From positions 62,001-126,000 of the forward strand of contig NZ_BCQT01000027.1 of the NCBI RefSeq assembly GCF_001552215.1: a DNA stretch of 64,000 nt, read 5' to 3'. Shown in pieces: positions 43,348 to 52,442 of the stretch (position 1 is its first letter; every line of letters begins with the position of its first letter). Source of the DNA: Actinomadura macra NBRC 14102. Its GTDB lineage: Bacteria > Actinomycetota > Actinomycetes > Streptosporangiales > Streptosporangiaceae. The notes under the pieces are model-generated. The model did no database searches. It was not told the origin of the DNA and saw only the letters and a program-made list of their open reading frames with translations. Both the position numbers and the translations under genes were made by a program.

Positions 43348-43947
43348 ATGAAGTGGGTCGTCATCGACTACGGCGAGGTCGTGTGCCGCCGGCCGCCCGA
43401 GGACGCCGCCGCACGGCTGCCCGCGGCGCTCGGCGCCGAGCCCGGCCCGTTCTGGGACGCCTACTGGAGCGGACGCCGCGCCTACGACCTCGGCGCCGTC
43501 GACGCCGCCGGATACTGGGGCGAGCTGTGCGGGCGCCTCGGCCGCGTCGCCGGCACCGCACTGCTGGACACCCTCGTCGGCCTCGACCTGGACATGTGGT
43601 CGCACCTGGACCCGGGCACCCTAGCCGTCCTGCAGGACCTGACCGCCCGGCGCGTCCCGCTCGCGCTGCTGTCCAACGCGCCCCTGGAACTGGCCCGCGA
43701 CATCGAGCGCCGCCCCTGGTCCGCGCTGTTCCAGCACCGGTTCTTCAGCGCCGACCTCAGCCTGGCCAAGCCCGACCCCCGCATCTACCGGCACGTCAGC
43801 GACGCCCTCAACGCCGCGCCCGGCGACCTGGTCTTCGTCGACGACCGCCAGGAGAACATCGACGGAGCACGCGAGGCCGGGCTGCGCGCACACCTGTTCA
43901 CCGGCGCCGACCGCCTGCGCCGCGACCTGCGGCTCCCCGCCGCCTGA
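43348..43947 (+). CDS. HAD-IA family hydrolase
   Basis: This 199-residue protein starts after GGAGG. HAD motif I is WVVIDYGEVV, in which the usual second Asp of DxD is Gly, as in the HAD-IA branch that includes YihX. Motif II is ALLSNAPLELA, motif III has SLAKPDPRIYRHV and motif IV is VFVDDRQENIDGAREAGLRAHLF. It is probably a phosphatase on a small phosphorylated metabolite; the neighbouring DeoR gene is consistent with a sugar phosphate. Confidence 0.9.
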   Translation: MKWVVIDYGEVVCRRPPEDAAARLPAALGAEPGPFWDAYWSGRRAYDLGAVDAAGYWGELCGRLGRVAGTALLDTLVGLDLDMWSHLDPGTLAVLQDLTARRVPLALLSNAPLELARDIERRPWSALFQHRFFSADLSLAKPDPRIYRHVSDALNAAPGDLVFVDDRQENIDGAREAGLRAHLFTGADRLRRDLRLPAA

Positions 43948-44133
43948 CCCCTCCCGTACCGTCCGCGCGCCGAGCGGGCGGCGCCGGACGCTCTCTGGAA
44001 CCCGTGCGCGCACCTCAGCGGCCTCACCCCCGCGGCCCCATCCGAGGGACCGCCGGGCCAGTCGCGCGACCCGCGCCCGGACGAGATCGGGTGAGATCGG
44101 GTGAGCCCATGGCGGGCGCTCAGAGTAGAGCCC

Positions 44134-45150
44134 TCACAGCAGGCTCAACTGATGGGGGCCGGGCGGGGGAGGGGGCGCCGGCGGGACGTCGCGGTGCGGC
44201 GGGTCGGCGATGCCGTACTTGGCGGCCAGGTCGCGGACCTGCGCGACGATCCCGTCCTGATACTCCTTCGGCGCGTAGGCGCCGCCGCCGTACAGGCGCG
44301 CATAGGGAACCACCAGGTCCGGGCGGTGGCGGCGCAGCCACGCCAGGAACCATTCCCGCGCGCCGGGCCGCAGGTGCAGCGGGATCGGCGTCACCGACGT
44401 CGCGCCCGCCGCGGCGATCCGGCGCACCGCCTCCTCCAACTGGGCGGGGGAGTCGGCCAGGTAGGGCAGGACGGGCGCCATCAGCACACCACAGCGCACG
44501 CCCGCCCCGTTGAGCGCCGCACACACCTCCAGCCGCCGGTGCGGGGACGGTGTGCCCGGCTCCACCAGCCGCCACAGCGAGGCGTCCGCGAACCCCACCG
44601 ACACCGCCGTGCTCACCCGCGTGCGCTCGTTCGCCTCCCGCAGCAACGGCAGGTCCCGCAGGATCAGCGACCCCTTCGTCAGGATCGAGAACGGGTTGGC
44701 GGCGTCCCGCAGCGCCGCCAGAATGCCGGGCATCAGCCGGTAGCGGCCCTCGGCCCGCTGGTAGCAGTCGACATTGGTGCCCATCGCGATGGGCGCCCCC
44801 CGCCACCGGGGCGCCGACAGCTCCGCCCGCACCCGCTCGGCGGCGTTCACCTTCACCACGATCCGCGAGTCGAAGTCCGCCCCCGCGTCCAGGTCGAGGT
44901 ACTCGTGGGTCTTGCGGGCGAAGCAGTACACGCACGCATGCGAGCACCCCCGGTAGGGGTTGACCGTCCACTCGAACGGAACACGGGACGCGGCCGGCAC
45001 CCGGTTGATGATCGTCTTGGCGTGCACCTCGTAGAAGGTCATGCCGCGGAACTCGGGCGTGTCGAATGTGCGCGCCACCGCCCGCCGTTCGATCAGCGGC
45101 AGGTCCGGCGCGGCCGCGTCCTCGGCCAGCCGCAGGTGATCCCAGCGCAC
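44134..45150 (-). CDS. Rv2578c-family radical SAM protein
   Basis: The GTG at 45150 is four bases from GGAGG and gives 338 residues. The radical SAM cluster motif is CSHACVYC (CxxxCxxC) within VNPYRGCSHACVYCFARKTHEYLDLDAG. FSILTKGSLILRDLPLL and RVSTAVSVGF follow. It is related to spore-photoproduct-lyase-like proteins, and in mycobacteria the homologue Rv2578c is a reported member of the LexA regulon. The 14-base sequence just upstream is a full match to the Gram-positive SOS box. The reaction is unknown; DNA repair is suggested by regulation. Confidence 0.9.
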   Translation of the reverse strand: MRWDHLRLAEDAAAPDLPLIERRAVARTFDTPEFRGMTFYEVHAKTIINRVPAASRVPFEWTVNPYRGCSHACVYCFARKTHEYLDLDAGADFDSRIVVKVNAAERVRAELSAPRWRGAPIAMGTNVDCYQRAEGRYRLMPGILAALRDAANPFSILTKGSLILRDLPLLREANERTRVSTAVSVGFADASLWRLVEPGTPSPHRRLEVCAALNGAGVRCGVLMAPVLPYLADSPAQLEEAVRRIAAAGATSVTPIPLHLRPGAREWFLAWLRRHRPDLVVPYARLYGGGAYAPKEYQDGIVAQVRDLAAKYGIADPPHRDVPPAPPPPPGPHQLSLL

Positions 45151-45192
45151 ACCGCCTCCTTCGAACACGTGAACGACCCGACCAGGACGAAC

Positions 45193-45222
45193 AGTATGGA
45201 ACACATGTTCGAGCAAGGCAAC
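45193..45222 (-). promoter_or_regulatory. SOS (LexA) box inside the promoter of the radical SAM gene
   Basis: On the minus strand CGAACATGTGTTCC (45211-45198) fits the CGAACRNRYGTTYC consensus at every position. It fills the spacer between TTGCCT and CATACT (45198-45193). Confidence 0.65.
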
Positions 45223-45289
45223 GGGAGGGCGCGCGAGGATCGTTCGTTCCGTGCGTACCATCGCAACAAGTGCGTAACAATGGCTCGCT

Positions 45290-46912
45290 ATGGCATGGCG
45301 AGCGGGGACGCGAATCCGGATGGTGACGGCGGCGATGACGGCCGCGCTTGCGGCGGGCGCGCTGGCCGGCTGCGGTGTGCCCGCGCTCGGCGGCACCGAT
45401 GACGGCGACGGCGATGGCGGCGGGCGCGCTCCCGTCCCCGTCAGCGCCAAGGCCGAGTGCCCGGACATCCCCGCGCCCCGCGACTCCAAAGCCCGGCAAC
45501 TGCGCGGCATGTGGATCGCCACCGTCGCCGGGATCGACTGGCCCAAGGACACCGGCAGGCCGACCGAACGGCAGAAGGCCGACTTCGTCGCGCTGCTCGA
45601 CACCGCCAAGGCGATGAACATGAACGCGGTGTTCGTGCAGATCCGCCCCAACTCCGATGCGTTCTACCCCTCCCCGTATGAGCCGTGGTCGCAGTGGATC
45701 ACCGGCACACAGGGCAAGGACCCCGGCTACGACGTCCTGGCGTTCATGCTGAAGGAGGCACACGAACGCAACCTGGAGTTCCACGCCTGGTTCAACCCCT
45801 ACCGGGTGAGCCGCCAGGACGACCTGGAGAAACTCGCCCCCAACAGTCCCGCCCGTCAGCACCCCGACTGGGTCCGCAAGTACGGGACCGGCCTGTGGTA
45901 CGACCCGGGCCTGCCGCAGGTACGGGACCTGACCACCCGGGCCGTGCTGGACGTCGTCGGCAAGTACGACATCGACGCCGTCCACTTCGACGACTACTTC
46001 TACCCCTACCCCGAGACCGGCGACTTCCCCGACGCCGCCACCTACAAGACCCACGGCGGCGGGCTGAGCAAGGCCGACTGGCGGCGCCGCAACGTCAACA
46101 CCCTCGTGGAGTCGCTGTCGGACCAGATCCACAAGACCAAGCCCTGGGTGCGGTTCGGCATCAGCCCGTTCGGGGTGTGGCGCAACAAGAGCACCGACCC
46201 CGCCGGGTCGCCCACGCGCGCGCTGCAAAGCTACGACGACATCTACGCCGACACCCGCAAGTGGATCCGCGAGGGCTGGCTCGACTACGTCACCCCGCAG
46301 TTGTACTGGCCGCTCGGCGACGAGCGCGCCGACTACGCCGCGCTCGTCGACTGGTGGGCCCAGCAGGTCGACGACACCGACGTGCAGTTGACCATCGGGC
46401 AGGCCGCCTACCGCGTCGGTCAGGACGCCACCTGGAAGAAGCCCGCCGAACTCTCGCGCCACCTCACCCTGAACGCCCGGTACCCGAAGGTGCGCGGCGA
46501 CGTGTTCTTCAGCGCCTCCGACATCGTCTCCGACCGGCGCGGCTTCGCCGACCGCCTCCGCCGCGACCACTACGGCACCCCCGCGATACCGCCGCCCGCC
46601 CGCGACGGCGCCGGCACGACACCGCCGCCCGTCCAGGACGTCGACGCCCGCGCCGACGGCAAGGGCGTGCGGGTGCAATGGCGACCCTCGCAGGGCGCGG
46701 CGTCCTACGCGGTCTACCGGGTGGACGGCGAACGACCCGGCTGCGCTCCCGTCGACCCTTCCCGGCTCGTGGCCGACGTGCGCGGCGGCGGCATCATCGA
46801 CCCGTCCGCCAAGCCCGGCCGGTCCTACACCTACTACGTCACCGCGCTGGACCGCCTCCACCACGAGAGCAGGCCCGCGCGTGGCGCAACGGTTACCGCG
46901 CCCGGGGGATAA
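45290..46912 (+). CDS. lipoprotein glycosyl-hydrolase-like protein (GHL10/DUF187) with C-terminal Fn3-like domain
   Basis: The ATG at 45290 was chosen because it gives the Arg-containing n-region before the lipobox LAGC (residues 25-28); the ATG at 45320 would lack it. The 540-residue protein then has the GHL10 (PF02638) domain: QLRGMWIATVAGIDWP, MNAVFVQIRPNSDAFYPSPYEPWSQWITG, EFHAWFNPYRVS, IDAVHFDDYFYPYPE, VRFGISPFGVWRN, WLDYVTPQLYWPLG, and from about 445 an Fn3-like domain (VDARADGKGVRVQWRPSQGAASYAVYRVDG). It is an extracellular, membrane-anchored hydrolase probably acting on cell-wall or polysaccharide. Confidence 0.92.
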   Translation: MAWRAGTRIRMVTAAMTAALAAGALAGCGVPALGGTDDGDGDGGGRAPVPVSAKAECPDIPAPRDSKARQLRGMWIATVAGIDWPKDTGRPTERQKADFVALLDTAKAMNMNAVFVQIRPNSDAFYPSPYEPWSQWITGTQGKDPGYDVLAFMLKEAHERNLEFHAWFNPYRVSRQDDLEKLAPNSPARQHPDWVRKYGTGLWYDPGLPQVRDLTTRAVLDVVGKYDIDAVHFDDYFYPYPETGDFPDAATYKTHGGGLSKADWRRRNVNTLVESLSDQIHKTKPWVRFGISPFGVWRNKSTDPAGSPTRALQSYDDIYADTRKWIREGWLDYVTPQLYWPLGDERADYAALVDWWAQQVDDTDVQLTIGQAAYRVGQDATWKKPAELSRHLTLNARYPKVRGDVFFSASDIVSDRRGFADRLRRDHYGTPAIPPPARDGAGTTPPPVQDVDARADGKGVRVQWRPSQGAASYAVYRVDGERPGCAPVDPSRLVADVRGGGIIDPSAKPGRSYTYYVTALDRLHHESRPARGATVTAPGG

Positions 46913-46969
46913 TGATCTTGCTCCGTGGGCAGGAACCAGACATCTGGAACGCCCCCCGGAGGTATGAGT

Positions 46970-47173
46970 ATGGCGCTGTCGATGGAGGAGCAGCGGATCC
47001 TCACGCAGATCGAGGTCCGCCTGAGCGAGGACGATCCGCGGCTGGCCCATCGCCTCTCCCGGCTCGGCGAGGCGCGCACCGGACGCCGCGTCCGAGTGAT
47101 CGTCGTCGTGGTGGTCGCAGCGATCGTGGTCCTCGCCGCGGTCGGCGGCGCGGTCGCCGCCGCGATGTCCTGA
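46970..47173 (+). CDS. DUF3040 family small membrane protein
   Basis: The ATG at 46970 has GGAGG seven bases upstream and gives 67 residues, starting MALSMEEQRILTQIEVRLSEDDPRLAHRLSRL, the DUF3040 hallmark, and ending in one membrane helix (VIVVVVVAAIVVLAAVGGAVAAAMS). It is shorter than most family members. Function unknown. It is followed by a very strong terminator. Confidence 0.88.
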   Translation: MALSMEEQRILTQIEVRLSEDDPRLAHRLSRLGEARTGRRVRVIVVVVVAAIVVLAAVGGAVAAAMS

Positions 47174-47217
47174 TAGGCGCCGCCGCACGCACGCCCACCC
47201 CTGGCCCGCCCAGCGAA

Positions 47218-47260
47218 CGCCGAGGCCCCGGCGAGATCAGATCTCGCCGGGGCCTCGGCG
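47218..47260. terminator. strong terminator hairpin after DUF3040
   Basis: A 20-base left arm (47218-47237; CGCCGAGGCCCCGGCGAGAT) and its exact complement (47241-47260) with a CAG loop. The rest of 47261-47732 shows no gene or recognised RNA element. Confidence 0.85.
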
Positions 47261-47732
47261 CTAAGGCCGGTGTGGTGGTCGCCTCACGGCGAAAGGCACA
47301 ACGGAGTTCCAGCCCGGACCGTACGGACCGGCGGTATTCCCCGAAGGCGTTGTGTAGAGCCCGGGGGACACATGCCACACCGACGCCCACCAGCTTAACG
47401 GCAACCGTGCCGTGCTCTCTCCATCGGTCCCCGTGTGTCACGATCACCTCACCCGAAAGTGAGGCCCACCTTGACCCGTGCACCGGCCCGGTGGGCGGTG
47501 CGTCCTCTTATCTAGACCGACGCGGGAAAAGGAGGGACCTGTCCCGGATCGACCACGGACGGTGCACGGAGGCGCCACCGTGGCCGGGTGCGAGCACCCT
47601 GTCCGCCGCCGACACGGGGAACTGCCGGCGCGGCCAGATCTGTGGCCAGGGCCCCATGCCGCGACGCCTGCGGGGAAGAAGCCTGTTAGGGCCGCTGACC
47701 TGCGGAAACCACCAGAGGTGAGGAGACGGGGC

Positions 47733-48242
47733 ATGGGCACCAAGGAACTGGGCGTCGACGGGTCCACCGAGGGATCCATCGACGACATCGACGAGATCGA
47801 CAGAGGCGGTCACCACCGCGCGGCGTGGGAGCTTGCGGCCGAGACCCGCGCGGCCTCCCGAGCGCGCGCTCTCACCGGACGGACGCTGCGCGCGTGGCGT
47901 GTGAGCGACCCCGCCGACATCGACGACATCGTCCTGATGGTCGATGAACTGGTCACCAACGCGGTCGTGCACGGCACCGGTCCCGTCCGGCTCACCCTGC
48001 GCCTGGACGGACGGCGGATCGCCGGAGAGGTCAGCGACGGCAACCCGATGGCGCCCCCCGCCCCCGGCCCCCCGCCGCACATCCTGGACTGGGCCGAGGC
48101 CGGACGCGGCCTGCTGCTGGTCGCGGCCCTCGCCACCGAGTTCGGTGCCCGTCCCGACGGCGCCGGCAAGACCGTCTGGTTCACCCGCCTCCTCGACCCC
48201 CTCGACAGCCGTCCCCTCACCGTCGACACCCCCGGCCGCTGA
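47733..48242 (+). CDS. ATP-binding anti-sigma-type (RsbW/SpoIIAB-like) protein
   Basis: The ATG has AGGAG upstream; 169 residues. HATPase_c_2 motifs: IVLMVDELVTNAVVHGTGPVRLTLRL (N box Asn), EVSDGNPMAPPAPGPP (G1-like Asp) and GRGLLLVAALATEFGARPDGAGKTVWF. Such actinomycete proteins bind or phosphorylate regulators of sigma factors. The acidic N-terminus (GSTEGSIDDIDEIDRGG) is extra. No sigma or anti-anti-sigma gene lies next to it, so the partner is unknown. Confidence 0.88.
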   Translation: MGTKELGVDGSTEGSIDDIDEIDRGGHHRAAWELAAETRAASRARALTGRTLRAWRVSDPADIDDIVLMVDELVTNAVVHGTGPVRLTLRLDGRRIAGEVSDGNPMAPPAPGPPPHILDWAEAGRGLLLVAALATEFGARPDGAGKTVWFTRLLDPLDSRPLTVDTPGR

Positions 48243-48259
48243 CGCTCCCGTCCCGCAGG

Positions 48260-49378
48260 TCAGGCCTGGAGCGGGCAAAGGTCGACAAGCCACACACCCC
48301 CGTCGTCCTCGGCCGGCGGCCGCGGCGGCTCGTCGGTCAGCCGGTCCAGGTGCCATTCGATGTGCGCGAGCGGCCCGCGCCACCCCGCCAGCAGATCGGC
48401 CAACGGACGCGGCGCGCCCGGCGGCCCGAACGGGCGCGGGTCGGGCAGCTCACCCTCCCACAACGCGTCATCGCAGTCGGCGACCCAGTGCGCCGCCGCC
48501 TCCAGCACCTCCTGCAGGTCGCGGGCGAGGTCGCCGAGCGAGCGCAGCGCCATCGCGTCCTGGATCATCCGCTCCCGCCGCGCGTAGGGCAGATCCCGGT
48601 CGAACTCCGGTGGGAACGGCGGCCGGCGTCCCTCCAGCACCGGGTCCTCGTCGGTCGCCACGGCCCGGACCGCCGCCAGCTGCCACCGCGTCCACTCCGC
48701 CACATGCCCGAGAACACCGCGCAGCGCCGCCGCGCCCTCCTGCCCCCCGCGCACCTCCGCGGTCGCCTCGCGCAGCCGGGACCGGACGGACTCCAGCCGG
48801 TCCAACGTCCACGCCCGCGCACGCGCGGCACCCGCCGGGCCCCGCCGCGACCCCGGCTCGGCCGGTGGACGCGGCATCGGCACCCGCAGCGCCGCCAGCA
48901 GATCGTCCAGATCGCGGACCTCCGCGCCCCGCCCCGACAGGAACGCCGCCCCCACCCGGTCCAGGCGGAACATGCGCGGCCCGTCGCGCATCCGGCACCA
49001 GCCCACCAGGTACTCCCCATAAGGGGCCACGACCAGGCCGTGCGCCTCGACGTCACGGAAACTGCGCACACCCCCCTGGTCGGTGTAGACCAGCCGGACG
49101 ATCCGCCGGGTGCGCACCGCCTCGACCAGCGTGTCGTGTACCGGCCCCATCAGCGACCCGACCTCGGTGAGCGCGGGCGCCGGCGGCACGTCCGGCAGCG
49201 CGTACCCGCCCGCACCCGCCTGGACCGGCAGCCCACCGTGGGTGAGGAGCTCCAGATCGCGCCGCACGGTCCGCTCGCTCACCCCGAGACGCTCACCCAG
49301 CGTCGACGACTCCACCGCCACGGGCGAGGCCGCACGAAGCTCGGCGACGAGCGCCAGCAACCGGTCCACGCGATCCAC
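48260..49378 (-). CDS. HTH-WYL regulator fused to a DinB-like domain
   Basis: The GTG at 49378 gives 372 residues. Residues 1-55 are HTH_11 (RVDRLLALVAELRAASPVAVESSTLGERLGVSERTVRRDLELLTHGGLPVQ). Residues about 80-160 are WYL-like (IVRLVYTDQGGVRSFRDVEAHGLVVAPYGEYLVGWCRMRDGPRMFRLDRV). Residues about 200-365 are a helical bundle with DinB-type metal positions (GHVAEWTRWQ, AHWVADCDD, HIEWHLDRL). YafY-type proteins normally end in WCX; the DinB bundle in its place suggests a different ligand sensor. It may also be a bifunctional protein. Confidence 0.8.
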   Translation of the reverse strand: MDRVDRLLALVAELRAASPVAVESSTLGERLGVSERTVRRDLELLTHGGLPVQAGAGGYALPDVPPAPALTEVGSLMGPVHDTLVEAVRTRRIVRLVYTDQGGVRSFRDVEAHGLVVAPYGEYLVGWCRMRDGPRMFRLDRVGAAFLSGRGAEVRDLDDLLAALRVPMPRPPAEPGSRRGPAGAARARAWTLDRLESVRSRLREATAEVRGGQEGAAALRGVLGHVAEWTRWQLAAVRAVATDEDPVLEGRRPPFPPEFDRDLPYARRERMIQDAMALRSLGDLARDLQEVLEAAAHWVADCDDALWEGELPDPRPFGPPGAPRPLADLLAGWRGPLAHIEWHLDRLTDEPPRPPAEDDGGVWLVDLCPLQA

Positions 49379-49520
49379 ACCACCATCGTGACCCGCGGCG
49401 CCGACATTATGTGGTGGCGCGAAGGTCTCAACCTCCTGCACGCACAGCGATCCAGCCGCCCCCGCCCCCACAGACCCGTGCCAACAGATCCGTGCCCCAA
49501 CGAACGCCGGGGTGGGACGC

Positions 49521-52259
49521 CTACCGGCCCGACAGCTCGATCGCGAGGCCCTCGAAGTCGGCCGCGGTGAGGGACAGGGCGCTGCCGATCGCCTGCGTCG
49601 CCTCCGCGCTGCCCAGATGCCGGGTCGCAGCCCGGTCCAGGTAGGACTCGATGAGCCGGGCGCCGGTGAGCCGCCCGCGTCCGCGCAACGCCCCCACCTC
49701 GCGGTTCACCACCGCCCACGCCTGCGACCCCAGCCGCAGCGACCGCTCCTCTGCCAAGATCCCCACCAGCGCCGCGCGTGCGGCGGGGTCGGCAAGGTCG
49801 GGCAGCCGCACCGCCCGCAGGTCGGTGACCAGCTCAGGAGACGCCGCCGACAGCTCGCCCACACGGTCCGGCTCGCACGTCGCCAGCAGCGCCGTGTCGT
49901 TGACGCCCTCCAGCCGCGTCCGGTACAGCACGGACGCGTACGCCGGACCCTGCGTCTCGTCCAGGATCAGCCCGTCCAGCCCGTCCAGCAGCAGAACGTG
50001 CCCCGCGTGCTCCTCCAGCGCGGCACGCAGCCCCTCCGGGCCGTCCTCGCGCAGATCCTCGGCGTGGACGCCGTGGACCTCGCCGCTGGAGGCCTCCACC
50101 TCCGCCAGCGCGCGGGCGACCATCCGCGCCAGCCGGCGCTGCCCGCTGGAGGGCGCCCCGATCAGCAGCAGCGCCGGCGCCGACGCGCTGGACACCTCCT
50201 GCCCGCGCAGCCGCCTGGCCCACTTGCCGCGCCGCCGCACCTCGGTCACCACCCGGCCGATGTCGTCGGCGCCGCACAGGAACCGGATCCCGTACGACTC
50301 GGCGATCTGCGCACTCGGCTCCGGGACGGGCGGAGGCGGCGCCGGGGGCACCGGATCGGGCACCGGCGCGGGCGGCGGCGGCAGGTCGGCGTGCGGGGCG
50401 GGCGGCGCCGCGGCCTCGGCGCTCGGCCACGCCGGGGCCGGGCCCCGGTCGAGCTGGGTCTTGAACGCGTCGGTGTCCAGCTGCGTCGCCGCCTCCACCG
50501 GCCACACCGGGTCGGCCGCCGGGTGCTCGTCCACGACGGCGGCCGGGGGCACCGGCGGGGGAGGGGGCGGGCCGGGGGACGGTGGCGGGGTGTCGCTGGC
50601 GAACGGGTCCGCCACCGCGGGCGACTCCTGCCGCTCCCTTACCGGGAACGGGTCCTCCGGCGGTGATGGCGTCGGGAGGGGCGGTGGGACGGGGGACGGG
50701 ACGGGCGGCTGGGCCGCCGGCTGGACGGGCGGGGGCGCCGGAGGGGCCACCGGCGCGACCGCGGGCGGCGGGCCCGGCGCCTGCTGCTGCGGGTCGGGCA
50801 CCGGCGCCACCGGCTGGTCGCCGGTGGCGCGCTCGGCCGCCATGTGCGCCCGGGCGGCCTTGATGATGTCCCAGGCCGACAGCTCGTCGGTGGACGGCGG
50901 GGAGTGCATCGCCGGCGAGGTCAACTCCGCCGCGACCGCCTGCGGGACCGCGAACCCGGTCGCCGGTGGCGGGACCTGCGCCAACCGGCACCAGGTCAAC
51001 CCGAGCGTGTAGGTGGTGGCCAGCAGCGCGGCGAGGGCGTCGGGGTCGTCGGTGCGCAGCGCCTCGGGCAGCCGCCCGTCGCGCGGCCACAGCGAGCGCA
51101 GCGGGTTCGCCGGGTCCGACAGGACGGTCTGCAGCGTCCGGGCGCTGTCAGGATCCAGCCAGCGCTGCAGCGCGGCCAGCGCGTTCGGTGCGGCCTGCAG
51201 GTCGGCGGCCAGGACCGCGATCCCGGCGCGGCGCACCTCGTCGTGGCCGCGGCCCGCGGCGGCGGGCCGGCGCGGGCCGGTCAGCCCCGCGACGATCTGC
51301 TGCAGGTCGTACAGGGCCAGCCGCAGGTACTCCCCGGGCGCGGTGTCGCGCACCATCGGCGTCGCGTGCTCGGCCGGGCAGCGGCGCCGCCACTCCTGCA
51401 GGATCGCCTCGGGCCCGTACCGGACGGTGGCCAGGTCCTGGTTGACCAGCCGCAGCGACGCCGCCGTCACCGCGGCGAGCGCGTCGGCGCCCGGCCGAAA
51501 CCGCGGGTCGGCCTGCAGGCCCGCCGCCACCTCGTACATCACCCGTGCGATGTGCGCGGCGCCGCCGCCGTCGCCCGCGCCGAGCCGGTGGATGTAGTAG
51601 CCGGCGAGCGTGCCGAAGTCGGGCGGCATCATCCAGTGCAGTTGCTCGGCCGACGTCGTCAGGAACGGGATGAACGACTCGATTAGCGGATGCTCGGTCA
51701 GCACCACCGGCGAGCCCGCGCACCACAGCAGAGCGCCCCAGGCGGCGGCGACGGTGCTGGGCGTGCCCGGCTGGAACATCGGGTCGCGCTGGGCGAACTG
51801 CGCCGGGTTCACCGCGAGCGCGGTGGTGAGCGCCTGGGAGATCCGCGCGACCACGGCGGTGTCGGGGACGGGCCCGAGGAACCCCAGCGGCGCGACCCGG
51901 CCGGCCGACAGGTCGGGGCCGGTGGGGAACAGCTGCGGCGGTACCGGCGGGGTCCCCGCCCCGCGCGGCGCGGGGACCGCGACCCGCCGGTCCTCGAACT
52001 CCGCCGGCGGGGGGCAGGGATGCCAGCTGCCGTCCAGGCCGCACCGGTACCAGCGGCCCCAGGCGCCGTAGAGCCACCACTCCCCGGCGCCCCACAGCAT
52101 CCGCGCGGCGATCTGTCCGGCGCGCTCCTGCGGCTGCGCCGTCTGCCACCACGGCGAGGTCACCAGCTCGCGCACGTTGCCCTCGACCGCCGCGAACAGG
52201 TCCCCGCTCGGCCCGCCTCCGGTTCCACCGGGTCCCGCCCCGGCCGCCTGCCAGCTCAC
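49521..52259 (-). CDS. 912-aa AAA-like protein with degenerate Walker motifs
   Basis: From the GTG at 52259 (TACTAT box seven bases upstream; no SD) the protein has 912 residues. Residues 1-450 are helical and unrecognised, with an early WWLYGAWGRWYRCGLDGSWHPC segment. Residues about 470-640 are Pro-rich and disordered. Residues about 650-905 resemble the AAA domain of the CbxX/EccA type (YGIRFLCGADDIGRVVTEV). The Walker A position reads GAPSSGQRR (about 700-708), with Gln in place of Lys, and Walker B reads HVLLLDGLDGL (about 754-764), without the Glu. ATP hydrolysis is therefore unlikely. It is divergent from the EamA gene. The function is unknown; a scaffold or partner role is possible. 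Confidence 0.75.
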   Translation of the reverse strand: MSWQAAGAGPGGTGGGPSGDLFAAVEGNVRELVTSPWWQTAQPQERAGQIAARMLWGAGEWWLYGAWGRWYRCGLDGSWHPCPPPAEFEDRRVAVPAPRGAGTPPVPPQLFPTGPDLSAGRVAPLGFLGPVPDTAVVARISQALTTALAVNPAQFAQRDPMFQPGTPSTVAAAWGALLWCAGSPVVLTEHPLIESFIPFLTTSAEQLHWMMPPDFGTLAGYYIHRLGAGDGGGAAHIARVMYEVAAGLQADPRFRPGADALAAVTAASLRLVNQDLATVRYGPEAILQEWRRRCPAEHATPMVRDTAPGEYLRLALYDLQQIVAGLTGPRRPAAAGRGHDEVRRAGIAVLAADLQAAPNALAALQRWLDPDSARTLQTVLSDPANPLRSLWPRDGRLPEALRTDDPDALAALLATTYTLGLTWCRLAQVPPPATGFAVPQAVAAELTSPAMHSPPSTDELSAWDIIKAARAHMAAERATGDQPVAPVPDPQQQAPGPPPAVAPVAPPAPPPVQPAAQPPVPSPVPPPLPTPSPPEDPFPVRERQESPAVADPFASDTPPPSPGPPPPPPVPPAAVVDEHPAADPVWPVEAATQLDTDAFKTQLDRGPAPAWPSAEAAAPPAPHADLPPPPAPVPDPVPPAPPPPVPEPSAQIAESYGIRFLCGADDIGRVVTEVRRRGKWARRLRGQEVSSASAPALLLIGAPSSGQRRLARMVARALAEVEASSGEVHGVHAEDLREDGPEGLRAALEEHAGHVLLLDGLDGLILDETQGPAYASVLYRTRLEGVNDTALLATCEPDRVGELSAASPELVTDLRAVRLPDLADPAARAALVGILAEERSLRLGSQAWAVVNREVGALRGRGRLTGARLIESYLDRAATRHLGSAEATQAIGSALSLTAADFEGLAIELSGR

Positions 52260-52424
52260 CCGGCGAATAGTAGTCCTCCCGGACGGTAAGCCCGGAATCG
52301 TCGGGTCCTGTGCCGCTGCGCCGGTCGCCGTGCCCGCGCGCCGCAGCGTCGCACGGCCCGCCGCACCGGACACGGCTCCGGTCGCGGCCGGGGCGTGACC
52401 TCCCCTCGATCTGTAAGGAGTGTT

Positions 52425-52442
52425 ATGGAACCATGCTCATGA
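52425..52442 (+). CDS. leader minicistron (MEPCS) before EamA gene
   Basis: AAGGAG (52415-52420), four bases, then ATGGAACCATGCTCATGA. The stop is directly followed, in the same frame, by the ATG of the EamA gene (52443), which has no SD of its own. This suggests termination-reinitiation coupling. Confidence 0.35.
   Translation: MEPCS

Noticed and set aside
44081..44104. Direct repeat GAGATCGGGT twice
   Set aside because: Only two short copies in a gap between convergent ends; no sign of function.
44120..47188. A 1022-codon minus-strand frame across the GHL10 and radical SAM region
   Set aside because: It overlaps two genes with clear motifs in other frames and shows no domain of its own.
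47261..47732. Riboswitch (cobalamin or cyclic-di-AMP type) before the anti-sigma-type gene
   Set aside because: Some GGGGAAC and CCGGGTG stretches look similar, but the conserved core order of neither class is present.
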